From positions 1,601,717 through 1,665,716 of the forward strand of contig VYZB01000040.1 in NCBI GenBank assembly GCA_013397455.1: a DNA stretch of 64,000 nt, written 5' to 3'. The position numbers were made by a program, and so were the translations under genes. Positions 35,001 through 48,110 of the stretch are shown one piece after another (position 1 is the stretch's first letter; each line of letters opens with the position of its first letter). The stretch is from Crotophaga sulcirostris (lineage: Eukaryota; Chordata; Aves; Cuculiformes; Crotophagidae). The notes beneath the pieces are model-generated. The model was not told where the DNA came from, did not search any database, and saw only the letters and a program-made list of their open reading frames with translations.

Positions 35001-37451
35001 GGTGTGTGAGTGCAGGAGGCCAGTCCTGCGTTTCATCCGTGATTTATCTTCAACCTGCATAAAAGTGCAGGGAAATGGATGAGCCTTCTATTGTAATCTG
35101 CCCAAACCAACAGCCAACAACGAGTCAAAGCGTTGCTCCCACACAAAGGATGCAGGTTACTTCTGGGGCAAATATAAACCTAAAAGGAGGGGCACTCAGT
35201 TTTGTGGATGCTCAGGTTTGTTAGCACCAATTTGACAGTGTGAGAAGGACGTGAAAGGGAGTGTGTGAGAAAGTGGGGGTATCATCTAACTGCAGGCATC
35301 TAATTTGGGTATCTAAGTGAGGACTCTGAGCGGTGTCTACTCTGTCCATTAGCTACACAGGAGGGTAAAGATAGGCAGTGTAAATAGCTCCAGACATTTG
35401 AGCTTAGAGGACAGCCTCTGGAGGGAAACAGTGCTGAAAATGCCATTGCTTTAATGGTCAGAACTGGACTGGACAGTGCACCAGTGAAGAGCTCACGTGC
35501 TGATGAAATGCAAGGGCTCATAGCAAAAGGTCTCCTCTGTCATTAACCAGTGCTGCTAATCTAAATCAGAAGTGGTTTTCTGCCTTCCCTAACAGCAATG
35601 AATTCTTCAAAAATAGCCTCAATTTTCTCTTCTCTAGTGTTCCCTCCCTTTCTAAAAGATCAGGGGGGGGAAACATCAATCTGGCACACTGGAGCCAATG
35701 AACAGAGGCTGATGGCACTGGCCAAGTACCTTAACATTGACAGCAAGATCCACAGATTTTAAAACCACAAAAGCGGATTATATTCTTTGTTTATGTGTGA
35801 TGGGAATGTAAAAATAAGGAAGGCAAAGCCTCGATGTTAATTGGAGTCCAAACCCGCAGATCTGCTGCGCATTTAATGCCTGTTCTCCTCATCTGAATCT
35901 GAAGGGACACAAAAGAGTCAGTGCCTTGTGATGGGCTTGAGGCTCCCAGAGAATTTTTGCCTGCTATTAGGGATGCCCACAATTTCATCTCTGGTGGACC
36001 TGTCTGTGGCTGTCCACAAGCCCTCTGTAATCTTGTGGTTCCTTTCTAACATCGGCCCCTAAAAACTGCTTTCAGAAATTCCAAAGCAGAAATGGTTGCA
36101 AATAAATGCATGGGTTGTATGAGTGCCTGTGCTGACTGGGGTGGGTGGCCTCGCTGATGCCCTCTGAACCAGCCATCTCCAAACCCTGTACCAGCCTGGG
36201 CTGAAACTGGCAGAGCTTACTTATGGTCCTTGTGCTGCTGTATGTGCACAGGTGGAAGGTGGAGGGTGCCATGTGAGTGACTGTTCTGTTCTTTTGGAGG
36301 ATGGTGTGGATGAGGTTGCTATTTGACAGGGATGTTTTAAAAAGATGGATGCTTGATTGGCAGCAAAATATTGCTGACCAAGGACTCATCAAGATGGCTT
36401 TTTAGCCTAAGATGCAACTTGTTTTCTAGGGATCCTAGACCAGATTTTCCATGGACTTCAGCTATGCACTTCTTGGGATAAGAATGCATTGCTGTTCTTT
36501 TTTTTTTTTGTTTGTTGGTTTGTTTTTTTTTTTATCAGACCACTTTCATAGCAGCTACATTTTTTTTAGCAGGCACCAACAACTTAAGAATTTCAAAGTA
36601 ACTAAGTTGGTGGAGCCCCACAGGTTGCCCCTCCAGCTTCCAATCTCTCTGCATGCTGTGACTTGATGGTGTTACCTGAGAGGTGATGTCATCTCATCAC
36701 TGTGCTGTCATCACTGTACATATGGAAAGGAGCATAACACTCCACGTTGCAGGGTGCAGCATAGCTGTGTAAAATACCAAGCAGGTCTCACAGCCTGCTG
36801 AGAGGTTTAACCCCCAGAAATTGAGGCTGTTCCCATCCATGGGGATTGTCACTTCTGCCCTTCAGATGGTTACAGCCTGACTGGTTACCCCATCTGCGTG
36901 GAGCTGCCTTGTGCTCTCACAAGCATGACATAAAGGTCTGTCCATGTTCCTGTGGGTTTTTTTGAGTTATTTCTGAATGTTAAAGCCTGTTTGTGTTTTG
37001 TGCCTGTTTTTTATCACCCAGACTCCACCACTGTCAATTCTTTTGCAATTGCTTATGTTAACTCTCTGGATGCCTGTATCTTTTGCTCTGCTCCTCGTCA
37101 GTCTCCCAGGGCTTTTCACACTGCAGTGTAGCTAAATCCTGAGAGCACTGGCCTCTCCACCTGCATCTCAAATCAACACAAAATGTTTGCAGTTTTTCTT
37201 GGCCAGGTGCACTAAGCAAGCAAAGGTATTAAATGATGTCACCATCTACTGATGGTGCTGTTTTGGTCCTGTCTTGGCATAGAAAGCAAAAATGCAGCTG
37301 TGAGCTGTAAAGAAGAGGACCTGGCATGTGCATCTGGACTGGTGGTGCCCCAAAGCCATATTTCCTTGTAGAATAGGTCTGATTGTAAAGTGTTTGCTCA
37401 CTTATGGTTGTGCAAATGTGTGTGAAGGCTGGTGTGACCTGCCCTTGGGGC
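32045..37451. other. Intronic sequence, nothing recognised
   Basis: GC-richer patch at about 33700-34620 with long but domain-free open frames on both strands, including a 202-codon minus-strand frame at 33787-34395. C and T runs occur at 34776-34796, an eight-G run near 35665, and a T/G-rich low-complexity tract near 36498-36534. No gene recognised. Confidence 0.4.
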
Positions 37452-37531
37452 GATTCCTGCCTCTGCAAACAACCTGCTGTGGGACCTTGGGCAGTTCATT
37501 TCATAGCTCTGTTCATCCTCCTGTTTCCTGT
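37452..37531 (+). mobile_element. MIR-like SINE relic
   Basis: The order GATTCCTGCCTCTGC, CTGCTGTGGGACCTTGGGCA, TTCATTTCATAGCTCTG, CTCCTGTTTCCTG parallels the MIR core (ATCCCGGCTCTGCC, CTGTGTGACCTTGGGCAAG, CTTAACCTCTCTG, CTCAGTTTCCTC). It is an ancient, heavily diverged amniote SINE fragment in plus orientation. Confidence 0.6.
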
Positions 37532-38817
37532 CCACTTGCTCCATCTGGATGTGCTCTCCTGTTGTACATTAGCACTGTATCTTGTTCAGTCAGGGCTCTG
37601 ATCCTGACTGAGACCTTGGGGGAACTGCCATAATAATAATGGTGTAAAACCCTACTGTGTCAATGTAACAGGGCTTTAACTCATCTTGCATCACTGTAAA
37701 TGACTGCCCTGAGTGTAGCAGAATGACAAATATATACACTCTTTCTTTTCTGTGTATGTAATTACATTAGCTCTGATATATTAAAAAAAAAATATAAAGG
37801 AAAAGAACTGTTCTCCATCAGAAACTGCAGTCCCATCCCAATTGAAATGAAAATGCCTCACAGATTTGTGTTGGCTTTGCTGAACTTCAGACCTAAACAG
37901 TCTTCTTGAAAGTAAGGTTTTCCTTTAAGATAGTTTCCATACTTCAGGTGTTGTTGCTGTTTCATGTCAATTCAGATTTCAAAATCTCTGAAACTCTACG
38001 TGAAACAAAATAACCCACCTTCTGTCTACCTCTGGATGGCAGGAGGCTTTTGATACCCTGCCCTGTGGGCTAGGTGGGATGTGGGCTTTAGAGGAAGCAA
38101 GCTGGATGGAGGGACACTACTTAGGGAGCCAAATGATTTCGGTTGTGTTGTCTACCTCATTCAGGCTCCACGTTCAACCCAGGTCAGTGAGCTGTGTCTG
38201 CAGATAAAGAGCTATTCTGGTAAAGTGCGCTGAGAGAGGACGTGTAAATGCAATAAAACCTTACATTTATGCAATATATACCCATGACTGAACCTCCCCT
38301 CTCCCTTCTAATCTGTTTTAGGAAGTGGTCCTCCTTAAATTAAAAAAAATTAATGCAAGGCTACCAGTAAATAAATGGGCTGGTCTGACTTGGAGGCAGC
38401 AGCAGCTCTGCTGTGGGGGCGCCCGGCACTTCGTAGCAGCCGAGGACACCACTCAACCCGCTGTCGGCTCCAGCTCGTTAATATGAAACCGCCGTGCGCC
38501 TGTCTTGGGGTGGTTTTTAAATAGCAAGTCAAGAGGGAAGCTACATTTGTCTGGGGGCTGAGGAGGGAGCCAAGCCTGAGACAGTGCCAGTTGCTGGAGC
38601 GTCTTGGACAGCATGGATGGGAAGGTCCTCCTTGTCCCATTGTCCAGCCTCTGCATGTGTTTTGGCTTTAAAGGTGACTTTTGTCAGATAAATGCCTGCT
38701 GGTGTCAAGGTCAGGGATGGTAAAATTAGCAGCTGAGGTGGAGAAGGGCCTGTGCTTCATTCTCTGTGTGGTCTGGACCTGCAGCAATGGCTTCCATGAG
38801 GAACTGAGTTGGGCATT

Positions 38818-38872
38818 GTGGTGGGCAGGGCATGACGTGATGGATGTAGCACGACGTGGTGGGTAGGGCATG
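38818..38872. repeat. Imperfect tandem duplication, 38-base period
   Basis: GTGGTGGGCAGGGCATG at 38818-38834 recurs as GTGGTGGGTAGGGCATG at 38856-38872 with one mismatch. Only about one and a half units are present, so this is a minor local duplication rather than a minisatellite. Confidence 0.6.
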
Positions 38873-40075
38873 GTGGCAGTGAACTCCTAAGCTTGGCCAG
38901 TGGGCCTGGCGTGTGCGTGGAGGGCTGGTGCAGAGGTGGGGGAGCAGGGCAGCGTGTGACAGAAGGGCGAGAGGGGACGTCCTTGGTGACAACAGCTCTG
39001 GGGCTGTAAGCAATGAAGACACCAAGGTTTTCAGAGGAAAATGCATGAAAATGAGGTCAATATAAGCAAAATTTCTGAAACACAGCATTTAGAGCCTTGT
39101 TTTCCAGTGTGTGCAGCCCTTTCAACTGGTAAGGACCACCTCTTGCTCTATGAGGTGTCCCACTCTCATTTAAAAGGGTGTTTGTGGGATTTGCCCCATT
39201 TCTCCAGCAGAAGTTGCACTGATGAATAAGACCTCAGAGCAAAAGCTGCTCCTTTGGGCTCAAGGGAGTGGGATAAGTTCCTGCTGAAAAAAAAGTTGGA
39301 GGGGCCCTCTAAAGCAGTCTCCTCTGAAGTGGGAGGAGGCCGTGGTGAACCCCGCATCCCAGCCTGCTGTAGTCCTTGAAATTGCTTTTGCTTAACCTAC
39401 TCAGTGGCCATTTTCACCCTTTGGAGGTTCTGTCCCTTGAACTGGGGATTAGCTGGGACATGCAAACAAGACTAAGGCGGGTCCTGTGGCCTGATGCCTA
39501 TCTCAGCACGAAGGGGTGCAGTAGTAGGTCTGCTGTGTGGATGGGGTGACTGCTGCTGGCTGCAGTCTCACTTGTGTCCTCTGAGATGTGAGCTGTATCA
39601 TTTGAAGTACATATCCACTTCCGTGTACCTATTTGGACTAAGCAGATCAGAGGAAAACCTTCATTCAACAGTGCTTTCCTCATTTATTAGAGCCTTGACA
39701 AGTTAAATAGAGGTAGAGATTAAATATGAATGGGACTTATGTTGAAAAGATCAACCTTAGAGACATTAAAGAAAAGGCAGCTAAGTCAACAGGAAGGTGA
39801 CCTGACTAATGGGAGGAAAATCTAAATATGGGGAGTGCTGTTGGTATCCTGGTTCCTTTGCAGAGCAGAGGAATTGGGGGTAGGACACCTGAAAGAGGTC
39901 TGGCAGATATGGCATCACCCTGCTCAGGGGAAAAGTGCAGCCACAGATAAGCAGTATCATTTTAAACTTTCTTACAAGCTTGTGTTTCTGAAAAACAAAA
40001 CAATAAAGCTTTTCACTCTTGCAACTGAAGTGCAGTGCAGTTAGTGGATCCTTTCCATGTGCTGACAAATTTCAT

Positions 40076-40091
40076 CTGTCTGTCTGTCTGT
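40076..40091. repeat. Short CTGT microsatellite
   Basis: Four perfect CTGT units. It is too short to be notably mutable. Confidence 0.8.
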
Positions 40092-41199
40092 TATTAATTG
40101 CTTAGGCTGCTAAACACTAGTTTCTCATTCATTATCTTTATTTATCATCAATACTTGTCTGATGGTATGCATAGCTGTCAGATTGAATTTAAGTATTACC
40201 AATTCCTGGCAGATTTGTGTGTTTGCAGTAGAATAGCTTTCTGATACCTGCTTAAATTAGAGGGAATGTCATGTTAATGACAAAATCAGGATGATTCCAA
40301 CAGCAAACCTTGGACTGCTACTATTTTTAGCCATTGCATAGGAGGGCGTTTTTTGGTAATTGTTGGTCTTTTTTGTTTCTTTTTCTAAAACGTTTACTGA
40401 AAAAGTGAATGCCATTTTAAGGCTATTTCTTTAGCAAGGAAGTATAGTATAAATAGAAGGCAAAGTTCGTCATTCCAAGAAAGCATTGCAAATCTGGACC
40501 ACATCTGCTGACTTCAGCAGAGTCACACCAGTTTTACACAACACACACATTGCAGCTGGACTCTTGTGTACTCTGGGAAAGTTAAGTCACAGCTAGAGGT
40601 GATGAGAACACTTTTGTGAAATGAAGCTTTCCTGAAGTTGTTTTTGTTGTTTTGTTGAGACCAACATACTTGTGAAGAGATGGAAGTTTTCAAGAAAACG
40701 TAAGTAAGAATATCACAAGAGAGGCCAAGCCAGAGGAAGAGGAAGACAGTGTGGTGCTTTTCATCTTAAGTTCAGGTTGCTGCCTCAGAATATGGAGCTC
40801 CAGGTTCAAATATCTGATCTGGACTGAAATATACATTTAGAAGAGGGAGAGTGAGATACACTTGGCCCCGCATCTCTGCCATTCAGTGTCAAAACTGTAA
40901 CCTTATTCCTGAATTAAAGCAGAAATAAGAATAAAATGAAAAGAAGGGAGAGAAGAAGGGGTCTTCATATTTGGCAGTAGCTGTTGCAGTGTGTGTTTGT
41001 TCATTGCCTGCTGTTCTTGTAGACTTATACAGTCTTCCCTCTGGTGTCCCTTGTGGCAGCTTTTATCATTTTGACAGTTTTCATAGTCACCTTTTAATTG
41101 AAGGTACAATGGCTATTAGGCAGTCTTAGTATCTAACGTGTTTATTCATGTACTGTAAAGCCAGAGTATTTACATTCTCTCCATTCTTCATGAGAACTT

Positions 41200-41560
41200 C
41201 AGTGAATCGCACAGCTGAGGTCAGAAGGGACCTCTGGAGACCATCTAGTTCAGACACCCTGCTCAAAACAGGGGCAGCTGGAGCTGGTTGCTTAGGGACA
41301 TGTCCATTTTGGATTTTATTATCTCCAGGATGGAGATATCTCCAGCTTGTCCTGGTGCATGGTTCATTGCCAACTGTAGGACTTCACGTATTCCCTTGTT
41401 GAACTCTATGAGGACTCAGTTTGCCCATTTCTCCAACCTGTTGAGGTCTTCCTGAATGGCAGTATGACCACCTGGTACAACAACCACTCCTCCCAGTTCT
41501 GTATGCTCTGCAAACTTGTTGAGAGTGAACTGGCTCCCATTGTCCAGCTGGTGCATCATC
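41200..41560 (-). mobile_element. Older CR1 LINE, two joined segments
   Basis: The first part (to about 41345) is a reversed CR1 3' end: GAATCGCACAGCTGAGGTCA, GAAGGGACCTCTGGAGACCA, TCTAGTTCAGACACCCTGCT, TTATTATCTCCAGGATGGAG. The second part (about 41345-41560) matches another CR1-associated segment in the same orientation: TGTTGAACTCTATGAGGACT, CATTTCTCCAACCTGTTGAG, TCCTGAATGGCAG, CCACTCCTCCCAGTTCTGTA, CTGCAAACTTGTTGAGAGTG. The sequence between these landmarks is missing, so the copy has an internal deletion or is two fragments. Divergence is much higher than in the ATACTGTG copies. It may continue weakly to about 41670. Confidence 0.75.
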
Positions 41561-44500
41561 CATCCATTGCAGAGCTGCATGCATTCCTTTCACTTTCTTA
41601 CATTGATAACAGTAGTTGCAGTCATCTTGCAAACCAATGGCCTGGATGACAAATATGGCCCAGCAATATCTATAGTAAGATTTTTGTGTATGGCATATTA
41701 TTTCACAAGGAATGGGCATCAGCTGAAGGCTTTATCTGTTATAGCTACATGCTAGCTTTTATGTGGAGGAAAGACTTTTGTTAAATCCAAATCCAGACTT
41801 AAAAGGTTTTTGGATTTGGATTGCATGTCCAGACAGGTCTGTTTTCTGAATTTGGTCCTATTTAGCATGGGGATCAGAAAAACAGGAATGACATTACAGC
41901 CTCTGATCTTGTTGGCATCCTTGAAGCAATGTGTCATACATAGGAAGGAAAGAGGGAAAAGCCCAGGTCTTGTTGACAGAGAGCATGCGGCTGTTTTTTG
42001 CTGGCAGGGAATCTTACCAGACCCAATAGTTTTGAAGCTGGATGTGCTTTTGAGAGGTAGCCAACCTTTCCTGGAAGTAGCCTTTTGCACCCTGGCATTG
42101 AAATCCCCGTACTGACATCCTAACCCTGCTGGAGTGCAGCCTTTTCATTTCTTGGGTGTGCCAGCAAGTTCCCCACCATAGTCAGTTTATTCAGTCCCTC
42201 TCAGAACAGGCTGACCTTCTGGGACGTGTCAGTACAATTAGATATTAGGTATCAGGAGTGGATAATGAGTAAATGCATATCAGGGGGGATGGTGCTCAGC
42301 TAATCACTGGCTTTCTTTATCTTATAGGCTGCTTTGGGGGAAAACAACAACAATGCAAGAAAACTTCCACTGTAGTGGCTGTGGCTGACATTGGCTGCTA
42401 TTACTTTGGGGTTGTGTCGGCATTTCCATTCTGGCTTCATGTGGTCCTTTCCCAGTGGCCTTGTTTTTACAGCTGCCTCATGGCTGGGCAGGAGCTGAGT
42501 AGCAAATGAATGTCGCCACAACTCTTGCAAGACCTCATTGTCAGCACATCTGTCTTCTGCTGGATCGCTTTCGTGTTGTCTTGTTTGTTTCCCCAAGCAA
42601 ACCAAGAACCTAGGCGTGGGGGAGTATGGGAGATGGAGATGGGCTATTAGGATAATTAGCATTATCCATGAGACTTGCACATTTTGTATGCCTGTTACAT
42701 CAGAAGCATTTATGGTTAAAGTTGCATCTCTAAGCGTTTTGGGACTTTCACAGACTTGAATGTCTGAATCTCCAGCATCTGCCTCGTTTAGGTGTCTTAT
42801 GTCATCTTTCTGGGATCTGTTTCAGAGAAAAAAGAAGTATGTTGAACAAAATCTAGGATGGCTGACCTTACACACACAGATTATTTTTCAAGCATTCTTT
42901 GCCTGAAACTAATTACCTCATACTAATTAGCCATTTCTAAGTGGTGAATTGTTGGGGAGGCAGCTGTGATTGTTGTCAGTCAGGCACCAAAGTCTAACTC
43001 CTGGTGACATGAGAAGCCCAATTGAGCGTCTCGAATTTATGTGAGGGTTGTTGCTGTGAGGACTTGCCCTGAGTACACCAGCTGGTTGAAACAGTGGAGA
43101 AAAAAACAGGAGAAGCTGTGTATGTGTGACAGTTTTGGGAAAACAGCTTTAAAGAGAAATGGAAACTCCGTTTTCCTGCTGTCCCATGCGAAAAAGAAAT
43201 CTCGCCATGTAACTTCTGAATTGCAGGAATTCCTTGAGCCCCAGCAAACCCTGTCTAATCTCTCCCAGTCCCTCACGTATCGCTTCTGAATGTTTTCAAT
43301 GAGTTCCCAGACCTCGTGCTTTCTTACTCCTGATAAGTAGCCATTGCTGGGATGCCAGAACCACTGCATCGCATAGTTCAGCTATCAACAAAAATATAGT
43401 GAGATAAAGGGGATGGTTAATACCAGAGTGTCTGTGGTAGTGCAGATGTCAGAGATACTCAACTGACTTTCCCGGAGAAGTTCTTTAAATGGGTCAAGTT
43501 ACTTTGGGAAAATAGTATCTAGCCCTTTTGACAGTGTGAACAGCCATAAGAACATCAGGCAAACATTTCCTACTGTTGAAGAGTCAGGCAGCCATCAAAT
43601 ATATCCTTAGTACTTCAGAGTCTTGGCAAAGTAATACCACCTTGTCTGGGGCTTTCCCAAGACAGCTTCTTCAGCGCTGAGCATGTTTGGAAAGCTGCAA
43701 TTGAAGATGAAAAGCTGGCCTGAATGCTGGGCAGTGAGTTCTTTTGAGAATTAAGCCTATAAAAAATGAAATCTGATATAGGAGCTGATGGATTTATTGA
43801 AATGACTGAGCAATTGTTGGATCACAGATGCCAAAGAGGAAGAATAGCGCTATTGGGTCTTCCTGCCAGGTCAGGATTGTTCCCTGTCATGTCTAGTCTA
43901 GCAACCTGTTCAGTTGTTTCGAGCCATGGTTTCCATTGCTTCCCTTCTGAGTCCATTGTATTTCCTGATAGGAAACGTTACTAACAATGAGACCTAACTG
44001 CAAGGCAAAATTTTTCTTCTGTCTTAATTGCTGGCTAATATTCATTTTAATGGATACTCAAAACAGAGAGAAGGGGTCCTGTGGAGCCCTTTAGATGATG
44101 TGCCGTTGTCCATCTAATTTTCAACAGTGTGATTAAATGGAGAGTGCTGGAAAGTACATCTTGGCGTTGATGTGTTCATGTCCAAATCTAATTGGTGTGA
44201 TGATTTTGTTGCTCAGACAGCTTGTACAGCTTGTTGTGAAGAATGATACCAAGAGTGTTTTACATTAAGGTCTGTGGCCTGTGAAGTTGAATAATGCAGG
44301 AGTGGGGGTCTTGGTGTTGAAACCAGTTTCTGGGAATGGATGGGTAGAGTTTCTTCCTGACTTTGCTGCTAGGTTGAGCAAACATCTCTAAACCACAGTG
44401 AACTTGTGAGTGAAATGAGGGCTTGTCTCTCCTTCTGATCCCTGTCAGAGAGATGCTCTGGCACTGTGGCCCAAAGGCACTGTTTAAGGCACTAACTGCA

Positions 44501-47500
44501 TGTCTCAGGGCAAAAGTGGTCTTGGCATGTGGAAAGTGCAGGGCACAGTGTTTCCACTTCGTTTCTAATGAAAGACATTTGAGCCAAGATGTGCATTTGA
44601 GATCAATGCAGAACATTGCTGCCCACTAAACAGTGGTGGCTTGATCATATTTGGGAATTTGTAGCTGCTGTGGGCAAGGTGCAGAGAATGATTGGAGCTT
44701 CTTGTGCTGAAAAATCGCTGGAGAAGTGCAAAAAACAATGATCACAATACTCCAAGATTTTATCCATAGGGCTGTGGGTCTCGTATGCATTTGTGCTGAA
44801 ATGAAGAGGGAGAAGCAGGAAAGAAGAGATTGCAGTCACCTCCTCCATTCATGGGGATGCTATGCTTCACCATTTATGGAGGGGGATTGGCCTCAGCTGT
44901 GAAGGCAGCTGCCATTCTGCCCCTCCTGACTGTTATTTAATGCTTGTTAAATGAACACAACCTTTAGTTTAGGTTCAGCATTTCACTGTGCAGCCACCCG
45001 GGCTGGGAAAAGAGAGGGAAGAAGAATCCCAAGAGCAGAAGCAAGGCAGAAGAGAGTAGCAAAGGAAGGGAAAAAATGTAAGGACATTGTTTCTAACAGC
45101 ACTTAGTGGCCTAGATTTTTCTTTCACAGCTATTTCAAAAGTCTGCTTTATTGTAGATCCATTCAGCTTTTATTGGTATATAGTACACTGTGTAGTAGCA
45201 GCCACTGTTGTCTGCTCAGCTCTTAACATGATACTCTGCCAGATGGCAAGAATATAAACCTGCATTTGTACTCGGGAGGTTGATCAAAGTTTTTTTGCTG
45301 TTGTCACCCCTGTAACATTGTCACAGATGTAAGGCTACTACACCCTGGCTCTCATCCCTGCAACCTCCCCGTGTATAAATTCAGTACAGTGCTCCTTTTC
45401 ATAGCAATATAATGCCCACATTCCTTAAATCCCAAGAATAGCCCTGTGCAGGGGAGGATGCACTGCAGGGTTTCACCAGGAGTTTTAGACAAGGCTTGTG
45501 CACAGGCAAGCGTAGGGAGTGAAGGTGGTTGAGAGGAGGGTAGATCTCTAGTAGATGTTACACTAGTTAGTGTAACTAGGCTGATTTACTCCAGTGGAGA
45601 ATCCAGCTTGGCATCTCAGCAGGAATCCCCCAAAGGAAAGGCATTCGGGAGTGATTGAAGAAATAATCAAGGCAATGGTTGTCCAGTGGTTTTGGATGAA
45701 TAAAACCTTGCAGAGGAAAGAAGCCCTTTTGGAAGGGGGTGTGGGACTGTGCATCTATATGAAGGAAAAAGAAATTCTGTGCATGGAATTCATGCAGAGG
45801 AATGGCATGGGGGTCCTACTCTCTGCAGATATTGTAGTTTATTGAGAACAATTTCATTCATCTTTTCTTCCCAATCTGCTTCTTTTCATACTTCCCTGGC
45901 TTTTAGTCCCTATTCTGACATCCTTTTCTTGCTGAGCACGTGTGCCATTATGCTTGTACAAAGAGCTCTAGTAGTCTTAGGTGGCTGCACTACAAACTGG
46001 ACTCAACTCCTTTCTTCATGGTAGGAGTGCTACGGTATCATGATCAGCCACTCTGGTGGTTGTGGGGAGATCATTTACATTAGAGCATGAAAATCCTGGG
46101 GTATGGTCTTTGCTTAAAGGGAAGATGGGCTTTGCTCCAAGGGAAGGAGGGTGTCCTGCGGCCAAAGAGGCTGCATGCCCACAGAAGACAGAGGCAAGCA
46201 GAAGAGGAGAGGGAACATCATGAGCAATTCTTCCTTCTGCCCTCTAAGGAAACAACTTTGAATTTTGAGGAGGAGGGTTAGGGAGTGCAATGTGCAGAAG
46301 TTTGTAGGGCTGGGCAAGAGAGCAGTGGGCCCTAAGTGGGAAATGAAAGAGGTCTGGAGAATTTAAGTGGGCATCAATACCCAGTCTTCGGTGGCAGAGG
46401 TCTGGGAACCTGTTACTTTAGATGATTTTTGCAAGACTGCTCTCTTGTAATCCCACCTTATGTTGCTGGACCAGGGTGTCATTGTGTGGCAAGTAGAGAT
46501 GATCCCCTTCAACATGCCACTGTGTATGAATTACCTCTGGGAAACTGCTGCTGATGCGTGTTGTAAAAAAGGCAAAAGCTGCCAGTTTTGTCCTCCTGAC
46601 ATTTCACAAAACTAGCACCTTTTTTTTTTTTTTAACAGTTTGGGTTTTTCTCACATTGATGGGGAGAAGGGGAGAAGAAGCATGGTTTGGGATGATTTAT
46701 GGCTCCAGGGGTGGCAAACTTTTTGGCAAACCTTGCAGGAATAGCTCTCGGAGCATGCCAGCTGTAATCTGCTGAGCTTTCTAGAGATACACTGAGGGAG
46801 ATAACGTTTTATTTATCCTTGCACAAACAGGCTGATGGAAAATGTGCCTGTCCTAGACAAAAGAATTCTCCCTCCTCCCTCTGCCTCCTCACCCCAGTTC
46901 AGGCTCCCCGGGAGCAGCTGGGCTCTCTTACTCCCGCAATCCCCAACAGCTTCAAATTCACTTCCCTCAGCGCCTTCAAAGGAGGTTTTGATAAATGCAT
47001 TACACTTTGCAGTCAGACAGGGCTCTAATTGCCAGGAGGATTATGATAAGCTTTTTTCTTGTTGTTTCAAAACAATCTGGAGCACGGCATTCCCTCCCGA
47101 CGCAGAGCCCCCCCCTGCAGCCTGACTGTGGCTGGGCAGAGGAAGCAGCAAGGTGCCCTATTCACCCTTGTTATTGCCCTAAACTGGGGGTTATTTGGTT
47201 CTAATCCAGCTGCAGCATTGTGGACCAACACTCGCTGCAGATCTGTTGGTGAACTGCGTTTAACAGGAGTCTTGTGCCAAGGCAACTTCTCCATCAGCTG
47301 CCAAGCGCCTTGGCACCTCAGGTCCTCAGGAGTCCCAGCACCAGTCCTGCCTCATGGGCCAGCAAAGTGGAAACTCAAGAGGTTTGTCAGTGATTCCCTT
47401 TCTCCAGTCATGTAGTTATTCTACATGTATGGTATTTACTTTATTTCAGGGATGCTCTTGCTCCTTTGCTGCTCAGTTTAATGACCGTGGTCTGGTTAAA

Positions 47501-47929
47501 AAATAATGTAGGGAAAAAGCAGAGCTGCCTTAAGTTGTGATCTAAAAACAGGGAAACCTACACCATTAAATTGAGAGGATTTAGAGGCATAACCATAAAG
47601 CCAAGAAGAGTTTGCCAGGAGCTATCAAGTGACACAGATTTCAACTCCCTGCTTCTCCTAGTTTTCTTCTTTTAGAGGTGAATTGAGCAGGCTTAGGTTA
47701 CTATTATGCTGCTTTTGACTACAAATAGAGTTCAGAGGGTTCCCACTGTGACAGCTTTTATTAGAGTTTTCTTTGCAATTTTTATTGATTTTATTTGTAA
47801 TATATTTCTACCTCTTTACCATCAGCAGAGAAAATGCTTTGTAACCCCTGCTTAACCCTTAAGTATCCCAATATGGGATCAAAGTACCTGAGATCCAAGA
47901 GATGAATTCAAGGACCTGGAGACAAGAAA
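41561..47929. other. Intronic sequence, nothing recognised
   Basis: No exon recognised. A T run lies at about 46619-46634. GC-richer sequence at 46830-47400 has overlapping domain-free frames. A diverged sequence near 40740-40830 and others nearby resemble old SINE heads too weakly to call. Confidence 0.4.
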
Positions 47930-48110
47930 GACTGGTTTAGTGGTTACTACTCTTGTCTAGGACTTAACAAACTATGGTTTAAACCTTTTTGCATCAACAG
48001 TCTTCCTGACTGACCTGAAAGAAATCCCTTTATGACCAGCATGAGCAGGAATTTCTCGGGTGTGAAACGAGGATAATGTGGCTTCACAGAAATTGTTTGA
48101 TTGGGAAGCG
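47930..48110 (+). mobile_element. MIR-like SINE relic with tRNA-type head
   Basis: A tRNA-like head (GTTTAGTGGTTACTACTCTTG, then GGACTTAAC and GGTTTAAACC in the B-box position) is followed by CTGACCTGAAAG and then GTGAAACGAGGATAATG, CTTCACAGAAATTGTTTGA. The order and spacing follow MIR: AGTGGTTAAGAGC head, GGGTTCGAATCC, GACCTTGGGCAAG, GTAAAATGGGGATAAT, CCTCATAGGGTTGTTGTGA. It is about 180 bases long and highly diverged, consistent with an ancient insertion. Confidence 0.55.

Larger units (their letters stand above)
37532..41199. other. Intronic sequence, nothing recognised
   Basis: Contains a CpG-richer block near 38400-38520, a short imperfect tandem duplication at 38818-38872, an A run near 37781-37791 and a four-unit CTGT repeat at 40076-40091. 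No gene recognised. Confidence 0.4.

Noticed and set aside
40740..40830. Possible tRNA or SINE head (GGTTCAAAT near 40804)
   Set aside because: A B-box-like phrase is present but no cloverleaf or A-box could be built by eye, and similarity to MIR is too weak.
44260..44616. 118-codon minus-strand frame considered as a retroelement reverse-transcriptase fragment
   Set aside because: No reverse-transcriptase motif (such as the catalytic YxDD) and no CR1 or retroviral landmarks nearby.
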